NCBI GenBank assembly: GCA_965219125.1
Contig: CBDCMO010000002.1
Coordinates: forward strand, 868,001 to 932,000
Direction of reading: 5' to 3'
Length of the DNA stretch: 64,000 nucleotides
DNA from: JBBSOK01 sp965219125
GTDB lineage: Bacteria > Bacteroidota > Bacteroidia > Flavobacteriales > Flavobacteriaceae
A model generated the notes under the pieces. That model was not told the origin of the DNA and did not search any database. It saw only the letters and a list, made by a program, of their open reading frames with translations. Made by a program: the position numbers and the translations under genes. Each line of letters opens with the position of its first letter. Position 1 is the stretch's first letter. Shown here in pieces: positions 41,521 to 49,146 of this stretch.

Positions 41521-42603
41521 ATGGAAGAAAAGAAAAAACCTAGTAAAAAATTTATATTCATTATTGCAACCTTGGTAATCTTGGGTGTTGTTTATGGAAC
41601 GTATAAGTACGTTCACTCACTTTCGCACGAAACGACAGACGATGCGCAAATTGCCGCAAATATGAGCTCGATAATCCCACACGTTGGCGGTTATGTTGAT
41701 AAGGTTTTTGTGTCTGACAACCAAAAAGTTAAAAAGGGCGATACACTTTTTACAATTGACAATCGTGATTATTCTGTGAAAATGGAGCAAGCCGAAGCTG
41801 GACTTATGGCCGCTCAAAACCAAGTGAATGTTGCCGAGGCAAGTATTGGTAGTTATCAAGCCAATGCTGCCGCTAGTAGTGCACAAATAACCTCTGCCGG
41901 AAGTAACATAGAAACAGCGCGTATAAAATTAGGGCGTGCAACAAGCGATTTTAAACGTTATGCCAATCTGTATGAAAACCATTCAATTACCGCACAACAA
42001 TATGAGCAAGCGCAAGCCGCGATGCAAGAAGCCCAAGAACAATTAAAAATTTTACAAAGTCAAAAGAAAGCTGTCTCAAGCCAAACGAATGCTGCGAATT
42101 CGCAAACTGAAATTTCTAAAAAACAAGTTGGCGTGGCAGAAGCAAATGTAAAAGCTGCCCAGGCAATGGTAGATGCTGCAAAACTAAATTTAGATTACAC
42201 AGCGGTTTTAGCACCGATTGATGGTCAACTTTCAAATGTTTCATTACAAGCTGGTCAATTTGTGCAACCGGGACAATCTCTATTTTATTTGGTAAATACA
42301 GATGATAAATGGGTTATCGCCAACTTTAAGGAAACCCAATTAGATAAAATGCGTGTTGGCCAAAAAGTTTCAGTTGAAATAGATGCCTATCCAGGCGAAG
42401 ATTTTGAAGCAACAATTACCAATTTTTCGCCAGCAACAGGCGCAAGATTTTCATTATTACCGCCGGACAACGCTACCGGAAATTTTGTAAAAACAGTACA
42501 AAGACTACCCGTGAAAATTGAATTTGCAAAAGAAAACGACGCCGAAAAAATAGCGCTTTTACGCTCTGGAATGAATGTTAATGTAGATGTACATCTTCAG
42601 TAG
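41521..42603 (+). CDS. HlyD/EmrA-type periplasmic adaptor
   Basis: A 360-aa membrane-fusion protein with one N-terminal membrane helix (about 10-28), the lipoyl half-motif SSIIPHVGGYVDKVFVSDNQ near 48-67, a long coiled-coil hairpin (about 90-230) and the second lipoyl half LAPIDGQLSNVSLQAGQFV. The beta-barrel with NFKETQLDKMRVGQKV follows. EmrA resembles this in length and order. It starts 11 bp after tolC. Confidence 0.94.
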   Translation: MEEKKKPSKKFIFIIATLVILGVVYGTYKYVHSLSHETTDDAQIAANMSSIIPHVGGYVDKVFVSDNQKVKKGDTLFTIDNRDYSVKMEQAEAGLMAAQNQVNVAEASIGSYQANAAASSAQITSAGSNIETARIKLGRATSDFKRYANLYENHSITAQQYEQAQAAMQEAQEQLKILQSQKKAVSSQTNAANSQTEISKKQVGVAEANVKAAQAMVDAAKLNLDYTAVLAPIDGQLSNVSLQAGQFVQPGQSLFYLVNTDDKWVIANFKETQLDKMRVGQKVSVEIDAYPGEDFEATITNFSPATGARFSLLPPDNATGNFVKTVQRLPVKIEFAKENDAEKIALLRSGMNVNVDVHLQ

Positions 42604-42710
42604 TCAGTAGTCAGTAGTCAAAAATAAATGTTATTAGTCTTATGTCCTACGACATTTCGTCTTTCGTCAAAAATCTAAAGTCTCAAATCTAATATCTCAA
42701 GTCTAAATAA
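42604..42710. repeat. Quasi-periodic intergenic tract in the efflux operon
   Basis: AGTCAGT/AGTC units at the start (TAGTCAGTAGTCAGTAGTCA), then GTCTTATGTCC and TTCGTCTTTCGTC, then AGTCTCAAATCTAATATCTC word-repeats. The tract fills nearly the whole gap between the adaptor and transporter genes and is non-coding. It lies inside a transcription unit. Confidence 0.65.
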
Positions 42711-44300
42711 ATGTCGGAAATAGCAGCAACAGAAGAAGACAGCCTCGTTGAATATGGTTACCGACGTGTAATTATTACCGTTACGGCAATATTATGTGCC
42801 TTGCTAGAAATTGTTGATACCACAATCGTAAACGTGGCGCTTAATGATATGCGCGGTAGTTTGGGCGCGACATTAACCGATGTTGCTTGGGTAATTACGG
42901 CTTATGCGATTGCAAACGTGATAATAATACCGATGACGAGTTGGCTATCGAAACAATTTGGACGAAAAAATTATTTTGCAACTTCCATTGTAATCTTTAC
43001 GGTCGCTTCTTTTTTATGTGGAAATGCAACCAATTTATGGGAATTAGTTGCCTTTAGATTTATTCAAGGTCTTGGTGGCGGCGCTTTATTAGTTACGGCG
43101 CAAACTATTATTACTGAAAGTTATCCGCTTGCAAAACGAGGAATGGCGCAGGCAATTTATGGAATGGGCGTAATTGTTGGTCCAACTTTAGGTCCGCCGT
43201 TGGGTGGTTATTTGGTCGATCATTATTCGTGGCCGTATATATTTTACATTAATTTACCTATCGGAATTCTAGCAACCGTTCTTACGATTTTATATGTTAG
43301 AAGTCCGAAATATGGCGAAAAACTGAAGGTAAATCAAGTAGATTGGTGGGGAATATTATTTCTTGCAGCTTTTATTGGTTCGCTTCAATTTGTTTTGGAA
43401 CACGGCCAACAAGACGATTGGTTTCAAGATTCGCTTATTACTGGTTTAACGGTTCTTTCCGTTTTTGGTTTGGTAGCCTTTATTTGGCGGGAACTTACAT
43501 ACGAAAATCCGATTGTAAATTTGCGGGTTTTGAAGAATACAAATCTTTGGATTGGTACAGTAATGACTTTTATTTTAGGCTTCGGTCTTTACGGCACCAC
43601 TTTTATTATACCTATTTATACACAATCGGTTTTAGGTTGGACGGCGACTGATGCAGGTTTACTATTAATTCCAAGTTCGATTACTACTGGTATTATGATG
43701 CCAATAATTGGAAAACTAATTGAACGTGGCGTTTCCCAGAAATATTTAGTAGCACTCGGCTTTTTAGGATTTTTCTTCTTTAGCTTTTGGATGCACAACT
43801 TAATAACGCCAGACACAGGTTCTGAACATTTATTCTGGCCACTTGTTTTACGTGGTATTGGTCTCGGATTGCTCTTCGTACCAATTACAACCTTGGCACT
43901 TTCAACTTTAAAAGGAAGAGAAATTGGCGAAGGCGCAGCTTTTACGGGAATGATGCGACAGTTAGGCGGCTCGTTTGGTATCGCTATTATTACAACGATG
44001 ATTTACAGATTTAACTTTCAACATCGCGTAGATTTAATACCGAATATAAATGCGACAAGCTTAAATGTTCAAAATAGGATACAAGGTTTGCAACAAGCTT
44101 TTATGAGTAAAGGTTATGCTTTTAACGAAGCATTAGAAAGGGCTTATGCAGCTTTAGATGGACAAGTTTCACTACAAAGTATTGTATTGACGTATAGAGA
44201 TGTTTTCCTAATAATGGGAATAATCTTTTTACTTTGTATACCTTTTGTGTTATTGATTAAGAAAGGTGCGGGAAAGGTTGATGCTTCGGCGATGCATTAA
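42711..44300 (+). CDS. DHA2 family drug:H+ antiporter, EmrB-like
   Basis: A 529-aa major facilitator transporter with about 14 membrane segments. Family marks: LEIVDTTIVNVALNDM in segment 1 (with the DHA2 motif D1), SKQFGRKNYF (motif A loop after segment 2), FRFIQGLGGGALLVTAQ, and GMGVIVGPTLGPPLGGYLVD (motif C of antiporters). With the TolC and EmrA-like proteins it forms a tripartite pump for lipophilic drugs. A 107-bp gap separates it from the adaptor gene. Confidence 0.94.
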   Translation: MSEIAATEEDSLVEYGYRRVIITVTAILCALLEIVDTTIVNVALNDMRGSLGATLTDVAWVITAYAIANVIIIPMTSWLSKQFGRKNYFATSIVIFTVASFLCGNATNLWELVAFRFIQGLGGGALLVTAQTIITESYPLAKRGMAQAIYGMGVIVGPTLGPPLGGYLVDHYSWPYIFYINLPIGILATVLTILYVRSPKYGEKLKVNQVDWWGILFLAAFIGSLQFVLEHGQQDDWFQDSLITGLTVLSVFGLVAFIWRELTYENPIVNLRVLKNTNLWIGTVMTFILGFGLYGTTFIIPIYTQSVLGWTATDAGLLLIPSSITTGIMMPIIGKLIERGVSQKYLVALGFLGFFFFSFWMHNLITPDTGSEHLFWPLVLRGIGLGLLFVPITTLALSTLKGREIGEGAAFTGMMRQLGGSFGIAIITTMIYRFNFQHRVDLIPNINATSLNVQNRIQGLQQAFMSKGYAFNEALERAYAALDGQVSLQSIVLTYRDVFLIMGIIFLLCIPFVLLIKKGAGKVDASAMH

Positions 44301-44434
44301 AAGATTAACGATTGAAGATTGAAGATTTTTGATTGCTGATTTTTAAAATTGTGAATACATTAATTTCAAAATTAATTCCACCTTTTTCAATTTTGAATTT
44401 TGAATTTTAAACTTTGAATTCTGAATCTTGAATT
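44301..44434. repeat. Quasi-periodic intergenic tract (GATTGAAGATT / TTGAATTTTGAATTT words)
   Basis: Loose direct repeats of GATTGAAGATT near the start and of TTTTGAATTT / CTTGAATTC near the end. No gene and no clean terminator hairpin between the convergent transporter and GlmU-like genes. Confidence 0.55.
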
Positions 44435-45610
44435 CTATCTTTTCCTCCATTCCACAGAATCATCAAAAATCTGTTGTAATATTTTAGCATCGGTTTCTGT
44501 AAATTCAATTTGTCTTCTGCTCATTACTACTTTTGCGACTTCGAAGGCTTTGTCAGTTTTGTAAGTTGTCATTCCGCCGCTTCCGCCCCAACTGAAACTT
44601 GGGATAAAATTTCGTGGGAAACCACTTCCGAAGATATTGGCGCTTACTCCAACTACCGTTCCTGTATTAAACATAGTATTGATACCACATTTGCTATGGT
44701 CGCCCATCATAAGTCCGCAGAATTGTAATCCGGTTGCTGCAAATTTTTCGGTTTCATAATCCCAAAGTTTAACTTCCGCATAATTATTTTTTAGGTTGCT
44801 ATTATTGGTGTCCGCTCCCAAATTACACCATTCGCCTAAAACTGAATTTCCTAAAAACCCATCGTGACCTTTATTTGAATACCCGAAAATAACCGAATTA
44901 TTAACCTCGCCACCAACTTTACTATGCGGCCCAACAGTTGTCGCTCCATAAATTTTTGAAGCTAATTTTAAAGTAGATTCTTCACACAAAGCAAAAGGAC
45001 CGCGAACTAAACTGCCTTCCATTACTTCTGCATTTTTACCTATGTAAATATGTCCAGATTCAGCATTTAAGGAACAATTGGTAAGTTTCGCTCCATCTTC
45101 AATAAAAATATGTTCAGCATTTTTTGCAAAAACATCGTTGGGAATTGGTTCACTTTTTCTGCCTTTTGTCAGCATTTCAAAATCACGATTTATTGCTTCC
45201 CCATTTTTTGAAAAGATATCCCAAGTATATTCAATCCGCAGAACATCTTTGTATTCATATTGAAGAATTTCAAACGTTTCAAAATCTATTTCTTGTTCTT
45301 CGTTTGAAAAAAATGCAATTGGTTCATCATTGTAAAAAATCGCTTGATTTTCTTGAAGACCTTTTACAATATTTACCAAATTTTCAGAAGGAAGAAAGGA
45401 TGCGTTAATTAGAATATTCTTCTCTAATTCCAGAAAAGGATATTTTTCTGAAAGATAATCTTCAGTAACCGTTGTAGTTGTTGAGCCCAGCAACATTTCC
45501 CACTTTTCGCGAATGGTTAAAATACCAACCCGAATATCGGCAACAGGTCTTGTAAAGGTAAAAGGTAGTAATTGGTTGCGGACGGTGCCGTCGAAGAGTA
45601 TGTAATTCAT
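44435..45610 (-). CDS. GlmU-like sugar nucleotidyltransferase, Bacteroidota type
   Basis: A 391-aa protein of the group called 'alternative GlmU' in Bacteroidota. The N-terminal half (about 1-175) is a degenerate nucleotidyltransferase (MNYILFDGTVRNQLLPFTFT), without the LAAGxGTRM motif of true GlmU. The C-terminal half is a left-handed beta-helix (about 165-340) with hexapeptide repeats such as HIYIGKNAEVMEGSLVRGPF and CGINTMFNTGTVVGVSANIF, which fits acetyltransferase. It may supply UDP-GlcNAc for the cell wall. It follows a 104-aa gene by 14 bp. Confidence 0.88.
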   Translation of the reverse strand: MNYILFDGTVRNQLLPFTFTRPVADIRVGILTIREKWEMLLGSTTTTVTEDYLSEKYPFLELEKNILINASFLPSENLVNIVKGLQENQAIFYNDEPIAFFSNEEQEIDFETFEILQYEYKDVLRIEYTWDIFSKNGEAINRDFEMLTKGRKSEPIPNDVFAKNAEHIFIEDGAKLTNCSLNAESGHIYIGKNAEVMEGSLVRGPFALCEESTLKLASKIYGATTVGPHSKVGGEVNNSVIFGYSNKGHDGFLGNSVLGEWCNLGADTNNSNLKNNYAEVKLWDYETEKFAATGLQFCGLMMGDHSKCGINTMFNTGTVVGVSANIFGSGFPRNFIPSFSWGGSGGMTTYKTDKAFEVAKVVMSRRQIEFTETDAKILQQIFDDSVEWRKR

Positions 45611-45624
45611 TAGAGTTTAATTTT

Positions 45625-45939
45625 CTATTTGTAAACGAAAAATAAAATAGCAGATAAAATAATTGATAAAATTGAAAGACCAATCGCAATTAAAGCTAGT
45701 TTATAATTGCCTTCCGCCCTTTTGATTAGGGTTAAGTTTTGCTGAGCCATTTGCTGAATAAGTTCGGCTTGCTGTACTTCATTATTTTCAAGAAGCTCAA
45801 TGCGTTTCAGTAAATTGGCAGGCTCTAAATCTAAATTATTATCAGCTTTTTGCTTCTCCTTTTTATTGGAAGCAAGAATTTTTCCAGCCAATTCGACTAA
45901 AGAAATTGCTTGCGGTATTAACTTTAGCCAAAGTGCCAT
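45625..45939 (-). CDS. Small coiled-coil protein with C-terminal membrane anchor
   Basis: A 104-aa protein: an N-terminal amphipathic segment (LKLIPQAISLVELAGKILA), a helical coiled-coil middle (LLKRIELLENNEVQQAELIQ), and a C-terminal membrane helix (about 80-102, LALIAIGLSILSIILSAILF). No known family. It is in the same orientation as the GlmU-like gene 14 bp away and is probably co-transcribed with it. Confidence 0.7.
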   Translation of the reverse strand: MALWLKLIPQAISLVELAGKILASNKKEKQKADNNLDLEPANLLKRIELLENNEVQQAELIQQMAQQNLTLIKRAEGNYKLALIAIGLSILSIILSAILFFVYK

Positions 45940-45997
45940 TTGTTTCGTTTAATTATTAATTACTAAAGATAATAAAGTCCAACAAACCCAAAAGAAA

Positions 45998-46021
45998 AAG
46001 CCTTCGATTTCTCGAAGGCTT
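45998..46021 (-). terminator. Rho-independent terminator of rpmE2
   Basis: AAGCCTTCGA/TCGAAGGCTT, 10-bp perfect stem with a 4-nt loop, 24 bp after the rpmE2 stop on the minus strand, followed by a U-rich run. Confidence 0.85.
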
Positions 46022-46044
46022 GATATTATAATTAAAAAAAGGGA

Positions 46045-46329
46045 CTACTCTTCTTTAGCAGCTTCTTCTTTTTTCGCAGGTTTTTTAAACTTGTCGTATT
46101 TGTTTTTAAACTTGTCTATTCTACCAGCTGTATCAATAAGTTTAGATTTACCGGTATAAAAAGGATGTGATGTTCTTGAAATCTCCATTTTTACTACAGG
46201 ATATTCTACACCATCAACCTCAATGGTTTCTTTAGTTTCAGCAGTGCTTTTGGTTAAAAAAACATCTTCATTACTCATGTCTTTAAAAGCAACTAATCTA
46301 TAATTTTCTGGGTGGATACCTTTTTTCAT
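46045..46329 (-). CDS. rpmE2: 50S ribosomal protein L31, type B
   Basis: A 94-aa L31 without the CxxC zinc pairs, so the zinc-independent B type: MKKGIHPENYRLVAFKDMSN, then EISRTSHPFYTGKSKLIDTA and GRIDKFKNKYDKF. The C-terminal tail is rich in Lys, Glu and Ala. Zinc-free L31 is the usual form in Bacteroidota and is not by itself a sign of zinc limitation. Single gene, with its own perfect promoter and terminator. Confidence 0.95.
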   Translation of the reverse strand: MKKGIHPENYRLVAFKDMSNEDVFLTKSTAETKETIEVDGVEYPVVKMEISRTSHPFYTGKSKLIDTAGRIDKFKNKYDKFKKPAKKEEAAKEE

Positions 46330-46380
46330 TTTATTCTATATTTTAAACTACCTAAAAACGATTTTCCCGTTTTGAGTCTG

Positions 46381-46410
46381 CAAATTTAATGAATATTTAA
46401 AACCTCACAA
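46381..46410 (-). promoter_or_regulatory. rpmE2 promoter (TTG-N19-TAAATTTG)
   Basis: On the minus strand TTG (46410-46408), 19 nt, TAAATTTG (46388-46381), matching the consensus in motif and spacing. The leader is about 45 nt. Confidence 0.75.
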
Positions 46411-46467
46411 TATTTATTGCGGTTTTTTTGTATAGATGTTTTGACAATTCAAACTGTAACGTTTTAG

Positions 46468-46475
46468 TATATTTG
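46468..46475 (+). promoter_or_regulatory. -7 element of the DUF4199 gene promoter
   Basis: TATATTTG, 59 bp before the ATG at 46534. A TTG at 46441-46443 is 24 nt upstream, longer than the usual 19-21. Confidence 0.5.
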
Positions 46476-46533
46476 CCTACAAACAGAAGACATTTATAAA
46501 CTAATCATACCTATATCTTAACCTTACATTATT

Positions 46534-47082
46534 ATGGAAACAACTAACTATCAAGAATCTAAAAAAGCATCAGTAAGAAAAATTGGCTTAAACTATGGGC
46601 TTTTATTGTCTTTAGCAACAATTACCCTTTCAATAGTCGTTTATGTTATGGGTCTTTCAGCCGAGCAACCTTGGTGGAAATCACTACTTAACTTTGTTTT
46701 TATGGGTGCAATAATTTACATGGGTTTAAAGGCGTTTAGAACTGAAAACGGCGGTTTTTTATCTTTAGGTGATGCACTTAAAACAGGATTGGCAATATCA
46801 CTAATCGCTGGTATTATAGGTGCTATTTTTACTTACATATTTGTAAATTTTATAGAACCTGACTTTATTGCAAACCTATTAGTTGTGACTCGAGAAAAAA
46901 TGATTACTCAAAATCCGAATATGACGCAAGATCAAGTAGATACCGCGATGGGTTATACAGAAAAGTTTATGAGCCCATTTATAATGACGGCTATTGCATT
47001 AATTGCTTCTCTTTTCTTTGGATTTATAATTAGTCTTATTGAAGGCCTAATTCTGAAAAAAGACAGACCAACTCACTTATAA
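46534..47082 (+). CDS. DUF4199 integral membrane protein
   Basis: A 182-aa inner-membrane protein with four predicted helices (about 20-42, 50-68, 82-110 and 145-170). The order LNYGLLLSLATITLSIVVYV, FVFMGAIIYMGLKAFRTENG, FLSLGDALKTGLAISLIAGI is typical of DUF4199, where the loop SLGDALKTG sits between helices 2 and 3. No enzymatic residue is apparent; function unknown. It is followed by a strong hairpin and then the glycosyltransferase gene. Confidence 0.88.
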   Translation: METTNYQESKKASVRKIGLNYGLLLSLATITLSIVVYVMGLSAEQPWWKSLLNFVFMGAIIYMGLKAFRTENGGFLSLGDALKTGLAISLIAGIIGAIFTYIFVNFIEPDFIANLLVVTREKMITQNPNMTQDQVDTAMGYTEKFMSPFIMTAIALIASLFFGFIISLIEGLILKKDRPTHL

Positions 47083-47114
47083 TTTATTGCTGAAATTTTT
47101 TTATTAAAGTTGAA

Positions 47115-47154
47115 AAAGTTCACGAACATATTTTAAATTATATTCGTGAACTTT
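47115..47154 (+). terminator. Terminator-like hairpin after the DUF4199 gene
   Basis: AAAGTTCACGAA and TTCGTGAACTTT pair perfectly over 12 bp around a 16-nt AT-rich loop that can itself fold. A T-rich stretch follows. It lies 32 bp after the stop, and the glycosyltransferase ATG is 18 bp beyond, so it may attenuate rather than stop transcription. Confidence 0.65.
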
Positions 47155-47172
47155 GTTTATTAAATACTGTTG

Positions 47173-48117
47173 ATGAATCTATCGATAATTATCCCACTTC
47201 TAAACGAAGAAGAATCGCTGCCCGAACTTTATACTTGGCTTGCAAAGGTTATGGTGGAAAATAATTTCTCTTATGAAGTTATTTTTATAGATGATGGCAG
47301 TAATGATAATTCGTGGAAGATTATCGAAAAACTTTCAACCGAAAATACGGAAGTAAAAGGTATTAGATTTCAGAAGAATTACGGCAAAAGCCAAGCCCTT
47401 CACGCTGGTTTTGCAATGGCAAAAGGCGATGTAATTATCACAATGGATGCCGATTTACAAGATAATCCTGAAGAAATCCCATCAATGTATAAAATGATTG
47501 TTGATGAAGGTTTCGACCTTGTTTCTGGCTGGAAAAAGAAACGGTATGATAGCGTAATCAGTAAAAATTTACCTTCAAAAGTATTTAATTTTGCGGCTCG
47601 AAAAACTTCGGGTGTTAAGCTTCACGACTTTAATTGTGGGCTTAAAGCTTATAAAAATGAAGTAATAAAAAGCATTGAAGTTACTGGCGAAATGCATCGC
47701 TACATTCCCGTTTTGGCAAAAAACGCAGGCTTCAAAAAAATTACCGAAAAACCAGTTTTACACCAAGCAAGAAAATACGGTACAACAAAATTTGGAATGG
47801 AACGCTTTGCACGTGGGTTTTTAGATTTAATAACCATTTGGTTTATATCACGTTTCGGAAAACGACCAATGCACCTTTTCGGGACTTGGGGCGCAATTAT
47901 GCTTTTTGTTGGGTTTTTATTGGCTTTATATTTAGGTATAGATAAGCTTTTTTTAAATCCGTCGGGAAGATTAATTACTGAAAGACCACAATTATATATT
48001 GCACTAACGGCAATGATTTTAGGTAGCCAGTTTTTTCTTGCAGGCTTTTTGGGCGAGTTAATATTAAGGAGTAAAAAAGATTCTTCAAGGTATATTATTA
48101 AGGAAAAAACCGAGTGA
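47173..48117 (+). CDS. Glycosyltransferase family 2, polyprenyl-phosphate sugar transferase type
   Basis: A 314-aa GT2 enzyme of the DPM1/GtrB group. The N-terminal GT-A domain has IIPLLNEEESLPEL, the nucleotide-binding FIDDGSNDNS, and the metal-binding DADLQDNPEEIP near residue 95. Two C-terminal membrane helices (about 230-255 and 270-295) anchor it. Such enzymes move glucose or mannose from nucleotide sugar to undecaprenyl phosphate for surface glycan or lipid modification. ATG 47173 is preferred over a TTG just before. Confidence 0.9.
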   Translation: MNLSIIIPLLNEEESLPELYTWLAKVMVENNFSYEVIFIDDGSNDNSWKIIEKLSTENTEVKGIRFQKNYGKSQALHAGFAMAKGDVIITMDADLQDNPEEIPSMYKMIVDEGFDLVSGWKKKRYDSVISKNLPSKVFNFAARKTSGVKLHDFNCGLKAYKNEVIKSIEVTGEMHRYIPVLAKNAGFKKITEKPVLHQARKYGTTKFGMERFARGFLDLITIWFISRFGKRPMHLFGTWGAIMLFVGFLLALYLGIDKLFLNPSGRLITERPQLYIALTAMILGSQFFLAGFLGELILRSKKDSSRYIIKEKTE

Positions 48118-48269
48118 TTGCTGTGGTTATTAACTTATTTTAAATCATTCTTTATTCAAGGTTTAGGCTAATTCATTCTTAAAGAATTAATCTTTTAATA
48201 GTGAAATTCAAAATTAAATCTAGCTTTATATTTCACACGTGTTGCAATTTGTAAAATTAGCACGTATAT

Positions 48270-48284
48270 TTACTTAAAAAGTAA
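48270..48284. promoter_or_regulatory. Palindrome TTACTT-AAA-AAGTAA at the toxin-antitoxin start
   Basis: A perfect 6-bp inverted repeat with a 3-nt centre, 4 bp before the antitoxin ATG. It would cover the transcription start or ribosome entry and fits an operator bound by the antitoxin or toxin-antitoxin complex. Confidence 0.5.
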
Positions 48285-48288
48285 TAGA

Positions 48289-48543
48289 ATGAATACCAAA
48301 TTGACATTAACCTTAGAAAAAGAGGTTATAGAAATCGCCAAAGAATACGCCAAAGAAAAAGGTCAAAGTCTTTCTGAAATGGTTGAAAACTACTTCAAAT
48401 TTGTAACTGTAAGCAGACGCAAAATTGAAACAAATGAACTTTCCCCTAAAGTTAAAAAGTTGAGAGGCATACTAAAAATAGAAGAAGATTTCGACTACAA
48501 GAAGATTTTAACTGAAGAACTTTCAAAGAAATATGGCGTTTAA
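48289..48543 (+). CDS. Antitoxin, DUF6364-like
   Basis: An 84-aa protein starting MNTKLTLTLEKEVIEIAKEY, a ribbon-helix-helix pattern at residues 1-45 (strand then two helices with AKEKGQSLSEMVENYF). This is the DUF6364-type antitoxin usual with PIN toxins in Bacteroidota. The C-terminal part (RGILKIEEDFDYKKILTEEL) is expected to wrap the toxin. It overlaps the toxin gene by 11 bp, the standard coupling of such pairs. The palindrome upstream is its likely binding site. Confidence 0.87.
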   Translation: MNTKLTLTLEKEVIEIAKEYAKEKGQSLSEMVENYFKFVTVSRRKIETNELSPKVKKLRGILKIEEDFDYKKILTEELSKKYGV

Positions 48544-48973
48544 ACTGTTTATAGATTCTGATGTCGTTATAGACTTTTTCACAGATAGAGAACCCTTTGC
48601 AAATGCGGCAAGCGAGCTTTTTGAACTTAACGATAAGAAAAGCATTACTTTATATATGTCGGCAGTTAATATAAATAACATCTATTATATTGTTAGAAAA
48701 TTTTTAGGGCACGAAAAAACGCTTGAAATTATTGAGAGTCTGATGGAAATGACCGAAATAATTGGAACGACCAAAAAAGAAATTGTTCAAGCCCTTAAAA
48801 ATGATTTTAAGGACTTTGAAGATTCTATTCAATATTCTTCAGCCCTGACTATTTATGGCTTAGATGCTATTATTACACGAAACATAAAGGATTATCGCAA
48901 GTCTAAGATTGCGGTTATGACGCCTTTAAATTTTCTTAAAATGAAAGAAAAAATGAGCGATAAAAATTTATAA
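48533..48973 (+). CDS. PIN-domain toxin (VapC-like ribonuclease)
   Basis: A 146-aa PIN-domain protein. Acidic residues of the active site: D8 or D10 in LFIDSDVVIDFF, D at FEDSIQYSSAL (about 95) and D in ITRNIKDYRKS. The second conserved acid, normally Glu in the central helix, is Asn here (SAVNINNIYYIVRK); this is common in the PIN_3 subfamily of Bacteroidota. The protein probably cleaves RNA when free of antitoxin. The family call is firm, activity unproven. Confidence 0.87.
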   Translation: MAFKLFIDSDVVIDFFTDREPFANAASELFELNDKKSITLYMSAVNINNIYYIVRKFLGHEKTLEIIESLMEMTEIIGTTKKEIVQALKNDFKDFEDSIQYSSALTIYGLDAIITRNIKDYRKSKIAVMTPLNFLKMKEKMSDKNL

Positions 48974-49146
48974 ATCCTAAAGCTGAAAAGCAGTTCTATA
49001 AATTTTATATGAATTATAAATTGAAAACTGCATTATTACGCTTTATGATACAGATAAGCCTCATTCATCTGAAACCTTAAATTACTAAAAACGCAACACC
49101 AATTACTGCAGGCGAATCGCTATTTTTACACCTTAAAATTATTACA

